From Apus apus (lineage: Eukaryota > Chordata > Aves > Apodiformes > Apodidae), in contig NC_067286.1 of assembly GCF_020740795.1 (NCBI RefSeq), forward strand, positions 1,111,990 through 1,175,989: a stretch of 64,000 nucleotides of DNA. Reading direction: 5' to 3'. Below are positions 32,676 through 45,460 of this stretch, in pieces (position 1 is the first letter of the stretch; each line of letters begins with the position of its first letter). The position numbers were made by a program, and so were the translations under genes. Below the pieces are notes generated by a model, which saw only the letters and a program-made list of their open reading frames with translations, had not been told where the DNA came from and made no database searches.

Positions 32676-35600
32676 TCACTCCTCACCCTCCAGCTTGAGG
32701 CTGATGCTGCGGGGCTTGGCCCGGGATAGCCCAGAGGAGCCTGGTTGTTGCCCCCCGTCCCGCTCGGCCTGGCTGGAGCCCCGGGACCGCAGGAGCTGGC
32801 TCTGCTTGCGGAGGAAGTCGACGGGTGCCGGGCAGCCGTAGGTGCCTTTGCCCAGCACGGGCCGGGGGGGGTCCCTTGGGGGAGTGGGTCATTGCTGCCG
32901 CCTCCAGCTGAGCCAGGTGGGCTACGTAGCCCTCAGATAGGAACTGTGGGATACACAGGCAGCCTGAGCTGGCAGCCCCAGCCAGCACACGCTCCCAGCA
33001 CCCTGGTGGGGTCAGCAGTTGTCCCCTGCAGCCCCATCTTGTCCCCAGCCCCTGTACCTGGCACTGGTTGTGGAACTTCTTGACAGCCCGTCCCACGATG
33101 TAGATGTGGGCTGGTGCCAGCCCCAGAGAGCTGTAGACTGAGACATCCTTGGTGGAGCCGTAGCCAGCAATGATGGTGACCTCAGCCTGGCCAGGGACAG
33201 CAGCATTAGGGCAGGGAATTACCCTTCCCATGGGGACAGCCACTCCCATGGGACAGAGACACGCTTGCTTTGTGATGGTCACAATGCCCACAAGCTGGGA
33301 CCACCCTTGCAGCGTGGTCCAGCTCCACTCCAACCCCCAGGATGGAAAGGGACACAAGCCATGGCACAGCCCTCGTCACCACCCCCAGCACCATCTCCCT
33401 GCACCCTGCCCATGTCCCTGTCCCCACCTCGGAGCGCAGGCTCTGAAGAAAAGCAGCTTTTTGGCGCAGGGGGTCGTGGGTGAGCCCGTCACAGAAGGAG
33501 ACGACGCCGTGGGGGAAGTTGTGCTGGGAGAGCCAGGCCACCACGCGGTGCTTCTGCATGTCGGGGCGCCCCGTCACGTAGATGATCATGTAGCCCAAGT
33601 CCTGCCAGTGCCTAGGAGGAGACAGCCTTGCTGGCGGGTTGCCCCCACACCATGACAAGAGGAGGAGACTGTCCTCCTTTATTTGAGGGGCACCCACCGT
33701 ACGACGTCGACAGCCCCCGCCCGCACTTTGGGGTCGCTGCCCATGATGGAGACGCTGGCGGTGAAGGAGCCGTCGATGCTGAACACCACTGACTCAGTGC
33801 CCCGGGCCACCACTGTCAGGTAGGCTTCAGCATAGCTGTGGTCACCCCTGGGATGGGAGAGCATGGGGGGGCTCAGGGAGGGTCTCTGCTGCCAAGAGGG
33901 CAAGTGGACCTCTCTACCAAAAGGGCTGGAGGAGGAAGCAAGGCAGCACCACAGCCCACGTCTCACCTGACCACCATGCGCACGGGGTAGATGCCGATGG
34001 CCAGAGCCTTGTCCGGGGGGATGGTGAAGGTCAGGCGCCCACCATTGCTGGTCACCTCAGTGCCATAGTGCAGCCACTTCCCCGAGAGTGGCTGTGTCAT
34101 GATGTAGATGTCCACCTGGGAGGGGGGAAAGGGCTGAACACGGACTGAACCTCCAGATCCTGCCCCATCCCCAACCTACAAGTCCTTAAATCCCTCTCCC
34201 CCCATCCCACGCAGGGTCCTGTTTGACACATCCCTTCCTCTGCCATGGGTGACAACCAGCCCAGGGTCCCTTCCTGGACACCCCCACTCCATTTGATGGG
34301 GGTCCTGGTGGTGGTACCTTCTCCCCAGTCAGTGTCACCACGTCCAGGGGTCCGTAGGTGAAGCGCCCACTGAGGACCTGCGCTTTGCCCTCGCACACGA
34401 TCACGTCGCTGGCCCGGTGGTTGGCTGTCACGTTCTGCAGGGACACGGGGGGGGCAGTCAGCACCTGAGGGAGCCCCCGAGGTGCCACATGGGCCCCACC
34501 AGGCTGTGGGACCATCCCACCATAAAATCATAAAGGTTGGAAAAGACCTCTAAGATCATCGAGTCCAACTACCAACCCAACGCCACCGTGCCTGGGCACA
34601 ACCAGAGCCCAAGGCTGCCCCAGCAAAGGGTCTGGGTCCCACTGGCCCTGGCACACGTACCCGGATCTTCATGGGTGTGCGCCTGCGCTGCCACTTCTCC
34701 CGTGGGATAGCAGGGCTGTAGATGGAGGTCTCCTCGCTCTCCGCCGGCTGAGGACCCTCCTTTTCCACCACCTGCCGGAGCAGCACAGCCCTAGCTCAGC
34801 TTCCACCAGCCCCAGGGAGCCACGCCACCCATCCTGCCCTACCTGGCGCAGGATGAAGGCCACCACGTCGGAGGATTCCCAGTAGCTGGCGTGGAAGAGG
34901 TGGGGCAGGGTGATGGTGGGGAAGGCGGTCAGGGCGTCGGGGCAGTACAGCGAGTAGTCGATGCGCTTGGAGCCCCACCAGCGCTCCAGGACTGTGGGGA
35001 GAGCTGGAATGGATCCATCCCCAGACCTCATCCCAAGGTACTGGCATGGGATGGGCAGGGATGGCACTTACTTTTGACAACTTCGCTGGTGCTGGTGGGG
35101 TTAGGGAGGTCTCCTGGCTCGTTGGCCCTCCAGAAGCCCCCAAAGCTGCTGGTGGGGGTTGGGGGGGCAGCCATGTCCACCTCAGGTAGGAATAGAGCAG
35201 AGTGTGTCTGCAGGGCCTCCTCTGCAGGGAGAGAGACAAGTGAGGCCACCCAGAGCCCCCTGGGGGCACCAACCACCTTGGGATGCCCCCCCTCCAGCAC
35301 ATCCCCAAAGCTGGGGACAAAGCTTGCACATCACTTTCCCCCCACCCCAGCCAGGCTACCGCAGTGCTGTGGGTACCCCAGAGCCCCCAGCACACCCCGG
35401 GGTGCTGGGAGGAGGCCAGGGTGGGGGCTGCTCACCCAGCAGGGAGGAGGTGCCGTCGCCCAGGGGGTATTTCTGGTAGCGGGGAACGCTGAGCGGCGGG
35501 ATGGCGTGGAAGGCCTTGGCCAAGAGGGGCTCCAGGCGAGAGGCGCAGGGGTCGGCGGCGTGGAAGAGGTTGTAGATCTGCTCACAGGCAGGACGCAGCT

Positions 35601-38600
35601 GGGCCACTGCCAGGGGAGGACAGGGGGGTTGGGGCTGCCTGGTAAGGAACCCAGTGGGGACAGGGACACGGTGGGCAAGGGCTGGTGGGGAAGGGGCAGC
35701 ACAGCTGGGAGCTCAACACCAAGGGGGCAAGACCTGGCAAGAAGAAAAGCTGGGAGAGCCAGCCCAGGACACCAGGGAACAGGCTGGGGCACAGGCTGGG
35801 GAAGGGGACACATGCCAGCACTGACACCCACACAGACAGGGATGGGTGTGCAAGGGGCCCAACCCAAGCAAGGGTCTTTGGGCAGGTCCCAGGGGTCTCA
35901 GCCTTGCAGGGGACAGGGGAGAGCAGAACCTGGGGATCCGTGGGGAGGGTTGGGGGCTGTCACCAGGTGCTCACCATCCAGAGCAGGCATGACGGTCTTG
36001 CGCAGCGCGAGCACCAGCCCCAGGGGGGAGCCAAAGAGGAAGAAGCCGGATACCTTGAACTCCAGGCGGGTGTTGGTGCCTTCGGCAGCCTCTGGCGCCG
36101 CGGTGCCGCCCTGGGGAGCCTCCACTTCCAGCGGAGCCTCGCTGGCCTGTGGGCTGGGACAGCAGGGCCAGTGGGCACAGGGATAGACAGTGACATCCCA
36201 CTCCCACCATTCCAGGGGCAAAGTTGTGCCCAGGACGGCCCCGTTAGCCCGGAGGAGCTGCTGGAAGTGGAGAAGCTCCAGCAAGACACCCCCTACCCCC
36301 ATGCAATTCTCCTTCCCAGGCTGGTGCCGACGGGAAATTCACCCTTTCCATAAAGCACACGATCGGGGGGACATCAGCAGCCTTCCAGCAGGGGTGGGCC
36401 ACCGTTCCCCTTGCTCTCACCCGCATGAGGAGCTGTGATGGTGACTGTCCCCCTGCTGTGCCCACGGCTCAGGACTGGCCTGGTCTGATCCTGCTGCTCC
36501 ATCCGTCCCCTCAGCCAGCGGATCCCGCCCACTGCACAGCTCTGGGGAGATGGGCTCTGCAGTCTGTGGGGGGAGAGGCAGCAAGTACCCACTCCCCGCT
36601 TAGCCACCACCAGCACCTTCACCAACCCAGGCTGGGAACCCTCTTCCCACCCTGCCTGTCCCTGGGGTCCCAGCACTCACCAGGCTGCCGCGGCGGCTGC
36701 TGCTGCGACTGCCCCCGGAGCCCGCCCGGCCTTGGCACAGCGCGTCGAAGCCCAGGATGCCACCCACACAGTCCCCCAGCAGCACCACCTGCCAAGGGCA
36801 AGGAAGGATGGATTCTCCAAGCCCTCCAGCACAAGGGAAACATGATCCCCGGTGGGGCCAAGCTCCAGCTTCCCCCCAAAATTCCCTCTCACCTGGCCAC
36901 AGAAACCGGCTCCCTCCCCGGAGCGCAAGAAGGCGCCGTACGCCTGGTTGGCACGGGCAATGGTGGCACCCACAGCGTGCTGGTAGCTGGCTGAGGAGGT
37001 GGCCAGGAGTGGGAGGGCAGCCAGTGGGATGTGGTCCTGGCTGCTGGACAAGCTGTCCCTGTCGTGGCTGTAGGGGCTGAGCCTGAGAGGGACACAGTAG
37101 GGAGGATAAACAGGGTGGCTTCCGTATCCCCATCCCACCACACAACACGCGCTCGCCACAGATGCTGCACCAGGTGTTATCCCCATCCCATCGCTCATCC
37201 TGGATGCCACACTAGAAGAAGGGAAGTCCCATCTTGAGGCCACCAACCCCTGGTCCTAGATGCCATCCTAGGAGAAGCAAAGTTCCCCCTCAAAGCCACC
37301 ACCTCTCCGGTCCTATGTGCCACACCAGAAGAAAATTCCCTCCGCCAGGCCATCACCTCCCCACTCCAGGATGCCACACCAGAAGAAAAGTCCTCTCCTC
37401 GAGGCCACCACCTCCCCAGTCCCCTCCTGCAGCCCCGGGGGTGGTTTCCCAGGGGGGAGCAGCCCCCCTCACCCCAGCACACGGCGCTGCCAAACGTACT
37501 TGGAGACGAGGGCGTAGGCAGCGGCGCAGATGGGCGGGCAGGGGACCAGGCGCAGTGCCACGTGCCCCAGGGCCTCGGGGAAGTTGACACGGGTGACGGC
37601 GTCGAAGGTGGCTGCCAGTGTCTGCACGTCTGCCTGCTTGGAGCCCGGCTCACCCACCCCCTGGTCCAGGATGTTCCCGCTGTGGAGGATGAGGAAGAGG
37701 ACGTGGATCCGGCACGTCTGAGCTGTGCTCTCTGCCAAGTCGCCCTGTGGGAAAGGAAGGGGCTGCCATTGGTACCTGTGCCCGGGGGCATGGATTGAGG
37801 GAGGGGGGCATGGGTTGAGGGAGGGGGGCATGGCAAGAGGAAGCAGACAGGCAGGACACGCACCTCGGGGAAGCTGGATGCCCCCAGTCCTTCTCCATCC
37901 ACCTTGGCAGCGCTGGCTCCCTCCCCTGCGAGCACACGCTCCTGGTGAGCCCAGCTGGGGTGTCCAGGTGGGGGTCAGACCCGGCCAGGGTGTCCAGGAG
38001 GGGGTCAGTCCCCTCCTGGGACCCCCCCACCACTCACCCAGCACTTCGTCCAGCTCCGCCGGCCGTTCCAGAGTGTCCAAGAAATCGTTGGAGCTCCACT
38101 TGGTCATCTCCTTGGTAAAGACCTCGTCGCTGTCAGACAGGTCTTCTGCAGTGGCAGGGAGGGGGTCATGAGTGGGGAGCCCACCAAGGTGTCCCCCCCC
38201 CAATCAGGTGCTTCCAGTCCCCCCCAAGCCAGTGCCTGACCCCTCCCAGTAGCAAAAGGCTGAGCTGTACCGTGGGCATCGAAAAACTCCTCTTCGGAGC
38301 TGTTCTCGGAGTCACGGGCAATGTTCTGCATCCGCCACTCAGACAGGCTCTGAGGAGACACCCCCCCTGCCACCAGTGTGGGGTCAGCACCCAGAGCCCC
38401 CCTGCAACAAAACTGCACTCCTGCCCCACAGCTTCCCCCTCCTCCTGCACCCAGAGCCCCCCTCAGGATAGCCAGGGCCAACTCTGAGGCAGCAAGAGCC
38501 CTCTAAGAGACCCAGAGCCACCCCTAGAGCACTCAGAGCCCCCCTCAAGAGAACCCAGAGCAACCCCCAGGTCTCCTAGAGCCACCCTCAGGAGAACCAT

Positions 38601-41600
38601 GGCCAACCCCGGTGCACCCAGAGCCCTCACAGAAGACCCAGGTCCAACTCTGGGCCACCCAGAGTCCCTCTGAAGACCCAGTGCTACCCACAAGCACCCG
38701 GAGTCACCCCCAATACACCTCCTATACAGAAAGGCAGCCCCCAGGGGAAGTTGGGGTCCTCATCCAACCCACACAGGACCTGATCTCTCACCTCCATGCT
38801 GGGAAGAGTAGGAGGAGCGGGAAGAGGTTGACCACTGCTTGGCAAAAGTATCATCAGGGGAGGCATCGGCCACCTCTGGCGCCTCGGCCCCCTCCTGCCC
38901 ACTGGTCTCCCCTGGCTCCAGCCTCGCCTGGGCACTGGGCCCAGCGCTGGGGGGTTCCTCAGGCTCCCCACATTTGGCCATCTTCTTGGCCAACATCCTG
39001 GCTGTCTCCTCCTCCAGCTGCCGGATATCTTCCATGGTCAGGTCCGTCCACTCGTCCTGCCAGCACCAAGCCTGGCGATGGGCCCGCAGCATCACCTTCC
39101 GCAGTCCTGCCGTGGCGGGGGGGAAAGAGCCCAGCATGACCCCGGGGCTCCCCCCAGAAATAAACACCTTCCCTCCCAACCCTCACCCCTTCCTGAGGTG
39201 GTTCAGCACGCAGAGTTTAATTTATCCTCTCCAATCAAGAAGAGGTTGAAAAGCTCATCGGGTGTTGACGAAATGCCGGTGGACTCCGAGGAGCTGGTGT
39301 TTCAGGCTGTGACAAACTGGGTCAAACTCAGGGCTGGCTGCTGCACTCACCCACGTCGTGGATGAACTGCTCGATCTTGGATTGCATCCCCCAGTAGCGA
39401 AATTCCACCTTGCAGAGCTTGTAGGCACACATCAAAGGGCCACCAGCAGCTGCCTCCAGCCAGTCGTCCCCCAAGGGACCCCGGCCCGTCTTGGTCGAGT
39501 GGTAGAGCTTGGGATCCTCCTCAGGCTTGTATTCCCCAGGGGAGATGGGATCACGCACGATGTCGATGGTATCTGTGTGGGGGAGGGAAGATGGCTGGTC
39601 ACAAATGGGATGGAGGCACCAAAAAAACCAGACAAATGGTCCCCAGGAGCCACCTGCCCGACAGCCGGTAGCAGACGCTCCCCATCCCCACAGCTGGAAT
39701 ACCAAAGGTGCCCTTGGGTGCACCCCAACAGATCCTGTCCCTGAGTGGGTGTCTGATGTGGCTGTGAGAAGCACCAGGGGTGGCGGGGGGGGCTTGGGAG
39801 TGGTGGGGAGAGGTCTGGGGGGCAGCAGAGTGTGTGGAGAGCCAGGGCCGACACACACATAAGCATCAGATGGGAGATTTGGCAGCTGGGAGAGCAGCCC
39901 CTGTGACCCCGGGGGGGCTGTGGGGGCTGGTGCTGAGGACAGTTGGATCAAGTAGCTAGGTGGTGACCTGCCCCCCACCCCCCAAAACTCAAGGGTCCCC
40001 CAGAAATGGGGCATGGAGCTCAGCAAAACCACCTGGGAGGAGCTTCCACAGAGCCAGGGGGGTGTGATGGCAATGTCCCACTCACCTCTCTCCCCACATG
40101 GGGGTGGTTTCCCCAAAACTGGAGGGGGGTTCATGGATGGCACCCAGGAACACATAATCCAACAGACCCTGGGAGGGGCATTTGGGCCCAACCCTGCACA
40201 AAGTCTCCTATCTGGCTGCTCCAGGTCAGCTCACTCCAGCTCTGTCTCAGGGAGTCCTTGGCGGGGGGGGGGAGTCCCAGGGCACCCCACAGGCCCCCAG
40301 GACCTTCCTCAGCCAGTCCCCAGACCCTGCATTTATTTTCCCCCGTTGATGCCCCCCCCGAGGTGCCCCCTGGCCTCTTTCTCCAGCTCAGACTGAAAAG
40401 AAAAGGGAAAAAAGGGACTTAAAAAGCAAGAGACAGCATGAAAAACACACCGAGGAGTGGACAAGCAGCCCTGTGGTGTCTCAGTGGTGTGGTGAGAGAG
40501 AACAAGAGGACACCCCAGGGCTGGCACAGTTGTGGGGGCAGTTTGGGACAGCCCCATGTCCCCCTCAGTTATCCCTGTGTGAAGAGCAAAGCACCTCAGC
40601 AGCCGCCTCATGGAAACCAGAGATCCTCCAAGCCCACAAAACCACCCCTGCCCAGCCCTGGCCAGGACAGCAAGGCAACCACAAGCCCTTCAATCAGTAG
40701 CCAAGGGGCTGAGAGAGCAGCTTTCCAGGGAGCAGCTCCAGGAGCTGGGACATGACCCCCAGCAGCTCCCTCCAGCCCCGCCAGGTCCGTTTGCTTTTGC
40801 CACGGAGAGAAAATCAGCGGCATTTGCTCCGCTGACCTTTGAAAGGTGAGATGGGGTTTCAATCCAGGACAGGCCAAGGAGGGAAGAGCAAGAGCTGGCT
40901 CAGAAAATCCCGGTGGGATCGGTTCCACCTCGGTCCTGCTCCCTCTGGGAGGCAGCAGCCCTGTGGAAAGCCCAGGGGATGGGCACAGGAGGGGAAAACC
41001 AGGCAGAGCAGCGGGAACAGGGCTGTGCCCTGCTGGGTATCCCGCTCATCCCATTTGTCCCCCCTGGCCCAAAGCTCCAGCATCCCAGCCGGACATCCCC
41101 GATGCCACCAGAGCCAATGAGAGAAATAGGTCAGATGAATCATTTCCTCCAGTGCCTATTTTAGGCCTCCATTTTAAGAGGCAGCGCGTCACGCTCTGCA
41201 CTCCAGGCCTAAAAACGACCGGATCGGCACCGTTGGGAAGGGAGGACACAGCAGGCAGGGAGAAATCCCACCCCCAGCTCCCAGCTCTGCCTCCCGGTCT
41301 CCCCATGAAGGAGTAGAGGGGCCTGGATCTGGAGCGAAGCCCCGGGGAGCCAGGGAAGCAGGGCAAGGGCTGGGAAAACGGGGACGTGATTTTCCATCTC
41401 CCCCCACTCCCCAGCGCCCTGCAGGGGCCTGGTGTGGGTTCCCACATACACCTGGAGAGGGGTTGGGAAGGCAAAGCCATGCCAGATGGCATGGGACAGG
41501 GGCTGGGACATGAAAACAGGCTTGGCAGCAGGAAGAGAAAGGCTGCAAACAAATACACAAGCAAGGGAAAAGGACAGGGAGCAAAACTGCCCCCCAAAAC

Positions 41601-43285
41601 GTGGTTAATGCAGAGTTTTAACTTAGCAGTGCTGCCAAGGGAATGGGCAGGGAGCTCAGGGCAGGGAACTCGGGGTACAGGAGCCTTCCCCTACCCGGGG
41701 GCCCCCCCAACTGCTCCCAAAGAGAGCAAAGCACTGCAGACACCGAGCCCCAGCTGGGAAGCTGAGCCCCTCCAGTGCCATGGCACGCTACAGCACCCAG
41801 CTCAGGGAATGCCAGGAATCGGGTCCTGCCCCGCACCCCGAGCCAGCCTCACGCACCCAAAATCCTCTGCCTCTTCTCAGCTGCACTCAGGTTGAAGATG
41901 TTGGTCTGCTGGCCAGCATCTGGCCGGTAATAGGTCTCAATCTCAATGGAGAATTTCTCCACAAAGGGACAGGTGTACCTGGGGGGACACAGGGGGACAG
42001 GGCTGAGCCCCACAGCACGGCCAGACCCCCCTCCTGTAGCCCACCCCAGGGCCTCGCCGGCTCCTACCTGGTGCGGGTGTAGGGATAAGCATTCCAGGAT
42101 TCTTCTTCTACCTGCAGGGCAGCTTTGGGGAGCAGTGCCCGGAACCAGCTGGGAATGTGGGAGCCCACGTGGTAGATTTTGTGGGTGTACTGGCCGCTGC
42201 CACCGGGGCCATCGCTGTAGGGACGGTTGGCCAGGATCTCCACCCCGCTGCCCTCGCCGCTCGACTCCTCCCGGCTCTTCTTCTGCAGGGGGAGACGCTG
42301 GGTGAACACCAGGCCCACCCAGTGCCCCCAAATCCCCACATTCACAGCCCCTCGGGGTCCCTGGATCCCCTCAGGTCCCATGTGCTTACACCCTCAGCCC
42401 CACACCTATTCCCGGGACCCCCTTTGCTTGGCTCAGCAGCCCCAAACCCACCGAACCTCACTGACACCCCAGTGCCCTGCCAATCCTTTGCGGTCAGCAT
42501 CAAGCCCCCCCCACATCCCCTCCCCAGGCTCTGTGCTCAGCCCCACAGACCCCTGCAGCCCCCATATGCTCAACCCCACTGCCTCCTGCACCCCCTGAGG
42601 CTCTGTTATCAGCCTCACAAACCCCTGCACCCCCCAGCCTCCCCCCCAGACCCCAGCACTCCCCCAGACCCCATACTCAGCCACACTGACCCATGACGCC
42701 CCAGCCCCACCGCGCTCAGCCCCACAGCTCCCTGCACCCCCCATGATCAGCCCCACGACCCCCTGCACTCCCCTCCCCAGGCTCCACGCTGAACCACAAG
42801 AGACCCTGCAGCCCCCAGCCCCACCGTGCTCAGCCCCAGAGCCTCCCTACACCCTTCAATGCTCAGCCCACAGCCCTCTGCCTCCCCCAGCTCCTCGGAC
42901 TCAGCCCCCCTGCACTCCCCAGCCCCCCATGCTCAGCACTGCAGACCCCTGCACCCCCAGCCCCCCATGCTCAGCACCGCAGACCCCCGCACCCCCAGCC
43001 CCCCATGCTCAGCACCGCAGACCCCCTACACCCCCAGCCCCCCATGCTCAGCACCGCAGACCCCTGCACCCCCAGCCCCCCATGCTCAGCACCGCAGACC
43101 CCTGCACCCTCCAGGCTCCCCATACCCCTGCACTCCCAGCCCCCCATGCTCAGCACCACAGACCCCTGCACCCCCAAGACTCAGTCTCACAGCTCCCTGC
43201 ACCCCACCTGGATCATGTAGAGCTGGGCCACCTGGTATTCGTCCAGGGTCATGGGCAGCAGGATGTGGTACTCCTTGATGAGCAT
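32676..43285 (-). CDS. PITPNM1: PITPNM1, membrane-associated phosphatidylinositol transfer protein
   Basis: Phosphatidylinositol/phosphatidic acid exchanger at ER-plasma membrane contacts. Over 20 short exons read in order. The PITP domain is encoded by 43209-43285 ([20 protein letters not shown]), about 42067-42284, 41859-41978, 39350-39572 and about 38790-39105. Acidic linker exons follow at 38270-38370 ([12 protein letters not shown]) and 38036-38145. The DDHD/lipase-like part includes about 37498-37745, 36894-37081, 36681-36790, 35970-36145 ([20 protein letters not shown]), 35438-35610, 35070-35223, 34843-34993 and 34661-34772. LNS2 exons run 34437 to 33058 ([60 protein letters not shown]). 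The last exon ends [12 protein letters not shown]. In that exon the G8 run at 32864-32871 shifts the frame; one base fewer restores the expected [14 protein letters not shown]. The intron at 39580-41850 is the largest and contains nothing recognisable. Confidence 0.95.
34521..34605 (-). mobile_element. CR1 LINE 3' fragment in a PITPNM1 intron
   Basis: The plus strand shows AAAATCATAAAGGTTGGAAA, then AAGATCATCGAGTCCAACTA and CCCAACGCCACCGTGCC. This is a minus-oriented CR1 tail in the intron between the exons starting near 34437 and ending near 34661. Confidence 0.8.
37195..37425. repeat. Tandem repeat of about 60 bp in a PITPNM1 intron
   Basis: Four imperfect units built on ATGCCACACCAGAAGAAAA, then a GAGGCCACCACCTCCCCAGT block. 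Confidence 0.75.
38460..38705. repeat. Degenerate CAGAGCCACCCC tandem repeat in a PITPNM1 intron
   Basis: About eight loose units of roughly 30 bp built on CCCAGAGCCACCCTCAGGAGA variants. Confidence 0.55.
42900..43190. repeat. Minisatellite of about 38 bp in PITPNM1 intron 1
   Basis: At least five nearly identical units of CCCCCATGCTCAGCACCGCA followed by GACCCCTGCACCCCCAG, with looser copies extending left to about 42540. Confidence 0.9.
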
Positions 43286-43780
43286 GGCGGCGGGGGGCAG
43301 CGGCGGCGGGGGCAGCGCCTACGGGGGCGGCCGTCAGCCCGGCCCGGGCCCGGTTCAGCCGGGTTCGGCCCGGTTCAGCCCGGATCGGCCCGGCCGGGTT
43401 GGCCTGGGCCCGGCCCGTTGCGGCGCTCCCGGGCCCGCCCCGCTCCCATGGCAACGAGCCCCCCGCCCGTTCGGCTCCTCCCGCCCGCCTTCGGCTCCGC
43501 TCGGCTCCTCTCGGGTCTATTTCGGTCCCGCTCGGCTCCTTTCGGCTGCCTTCGGTTCTTTCCGGCTCCCTCCACCCTCCCGGCGCGGACCCCCCGCCCC
43601 CCCCCCCCCGGCCCCGCCGAACCTGCGCCGCTCCGGACCGGCCCCTCGCCGCGTGACGTCACAGCCCGTGCCCACGGGTTGTGACGTGGGGGCGTGACGT
43701 CAGAGGCGGGAAGGCGGCGCGTGCGGCGGCCCCGGGACGTTCCGCGGGGGCCGGGACCGGGACCGACCCCGCTGCTCCGG
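43286..43780 (-). promoter_or_regulatory. PITPNM1: PITPNM1 CpG-island promoter with two palindromic CREs
   Basis: CpG island just 5' of the PITPNM1 ATG. It contains full palindromic CRE/ATF sites TGACGTCA at 43654-43661 and 43695-43702, a half-type TGACGTGG at 43682-43689 between them, and an RFX X-box half-palindrome CGCTCCCATGGCAAC-type at 43442-43455. No gene is seen on the plus strand to the right, so the sites are assigned to PITPNM1. Confidence 0.55.
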
Positions 43781-44072
43781 GACTCAACTTCTACCCCCCC
43801 CCCCCCCCCCACACACACACACCCGGAACTCGTAACAAAAACAACAAAAAAAGGGGTTTTAGGTGAAAAAGGCTTTTTAAACGAGGGATTTTCTCACTCC
43901 CGCACCGCTCCGTACCCCCCGACCCCGCTAAAAAAGCCCTTCCCCGGTGTCCCCATTACCAGCTGCAACCCCCCCAAACCCCCCCCAAAAAAACCAGCAA
44001 ACCTGATCCCCACCCCCCCAGCAGCGCTGCCCCAGGACCCCCCACCACAGAGGCAGAGTCCCAACCACGTCC

Positions 44073-44078
44073 TTTATT
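44073..44078 (-). terminator. CDK2AP2: CDK2AP2 AATAAA polyadenylation signal
   Basis: AATAAA on the minus strand about 195 bases past the CDK2AP2 stop codon. Confidence 0.75.
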
Positions 44079-44272
44079 TATAAAAACAGGCATTTATAAA
44101 GAGAGCAGAAAGCGCTGCGGGGGGGGGTGGGGGGTGGGAGGAGGTACAGGCAGCACGGCAGCCCCCCCCCACACACCCCCACCCCCCCCCACACACACAC
44201 TCCCTGCCGCCAGCAGGGCAGGGACACCGGAGGGGGGGTCCCGGGGAGGGGGGTCCCGGGTGACAGCAGCCG

Positions 44273-45073
44273 TTACGTGCGGGCGTTTCGCTCTGTCTCT
44301 GCCAGGCACTCCCTGACCAGCGCCCGGGCGTGGATGATGCCTGCGGGGAGAAGCACAGGGACACCCCACATCAGCCTCTTTCCACACACACCCCCCCCCC
44401 CCCCCCCCCCAGCGTGTGTCACCGCGTCCCGTTCCCTCCCCGTACCCCGTTTCAGCCGCTCCATGGCACTCTTGCTGCCGGCGTAGGTGGGCCGGATCTC
44501 CTTCCCCATCTCCTCGATGACAGAGAGCAGGTCGGTGTAGGTGCTCTGCGAGCCCTGAGCCCCGGGGGGCTTCATCGCCTGCGGGGAAGGGGGGGAACAG
44601 AGGGGCTGAGGGGTGTCCCCGCCGCCCCCCCCCCCCCCCTTGCTCCCCACCGGCCCGCTCCTCACCTGCACGTAGCCCATGGACGGCGGCCCGAAGTCAT
44701 TGAAGAGGGGCCGGAACGGGGCGGCGGCGCCGGGGACGGAGCCGGAGGGCGACGGGACGCTCGTGGCTGGGTGAACATGGAGGGCGATCGGCCAGTGCCG
44801 CTTCCCCGCTGCACTCACACCCCGTCCCCGCTACACCCAACCTCCTTCCCCTCCCCGGTACCCTCTCCTCGGTATCTCCCCCTCCCCGGTGCCCTTTCCT
44901 CCATATCCCCCCTCCCCCAAAGCACCGTCTCCCCTTCCCCGGTACCTCCCCCCTCCCTCCTTTCCCGGTTACCGGCGCTCACCGGCGGACGGTGCCCCAG
45001 GCCCCGACGGGGCAGGGCTGGCACTAGCAGCTCCGGGGGTAACGGGGGCGGGAGCGATGGGCTTGTAGGACAT
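44273..45073 (-). CDS. CDK2AP2: CDK2AP2 (DOC-1R), CDK2-associated protein 2
   Basis: Small nuclear protein of the DOC-1 family that binds CDK2 and is a NuRD-associated subunit. Four exons: 44983-45073 ([14 protein letters not shown]), 44666-44766 ([20 protein letters not shown]), 44446-44578 ([39 protein letters not shown]) and 44273-about 44340 ([21 protein letters not shown], stop). All junctions are GT-AG. The C-terminal helical dimer domain is essentially identical to mammals; the variable N-terminal Pro/Ser/Ala stretch carries most differences. C-rich runs of 10-20 bases fill the introns. Confidence 0.96.
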
Positions 45074-45460
45074 CCCCGAGGGCCGCCCCGCCGCTCCCGG
45101 ATGCCTGGAGGGCGGCGGGGGTGAGCGAGCGTCCCCGGCGCCCGCCTCGCCGCTCGTCTCGCCGCTCTTCAGCCCGACGGACCCGACCCCGATCTGGGGA
45201 GAGGGGAGCGGAGCGCGGCGGCCCCGGTGGCGGCCCCGGTGCCGGTAGCGCTGCGTAGGCCCCGCCGCGGCCTGGCCTGGCCTGACCCGGCGCCTCCGCC
45301 TCCCCCCCCCCTCCCGCCGCCACCGCCGCTCGCCTTGATGACGCCTGCGCGCGCCGCCGCTCGCCACGCCCCCTTCCGGTCACCATGGAGACTACGCGGC
45401 GTCGGCCCCGCCCCCTTCTCCAACCTGCCCCCCCCCCCCCCCCCCCTCCCCATTCACCCC
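45074..45460 (-). promoter_or_regulatory. CDK2AP2: CDK2AP2 CpG-island promoter
   Basis: Dense CpG sequence before the start codon. It holds an ETS-type CTTCCGG near 45373 and, at 45379-45392, GTCACCATGGAGAC, which resembles an RFX X-box. TSS not determinable. Confidence 0.5.

Noticed and set aside
34891-36186. 431-codon plus-strand open frame across PITPNM1
   Set aside because: Antisense to several well-defined PITPNM1 exons and introns, with repetitive Gly/Arg composition and no family resemblance.
42743-43684. Proline-rich plus-strand open frame with repeated [12 protein letters not shown] peptides
   Set aside because: It is the translation of the 38-bp minisatellite in PITPNM1 intron 1, not a gene.
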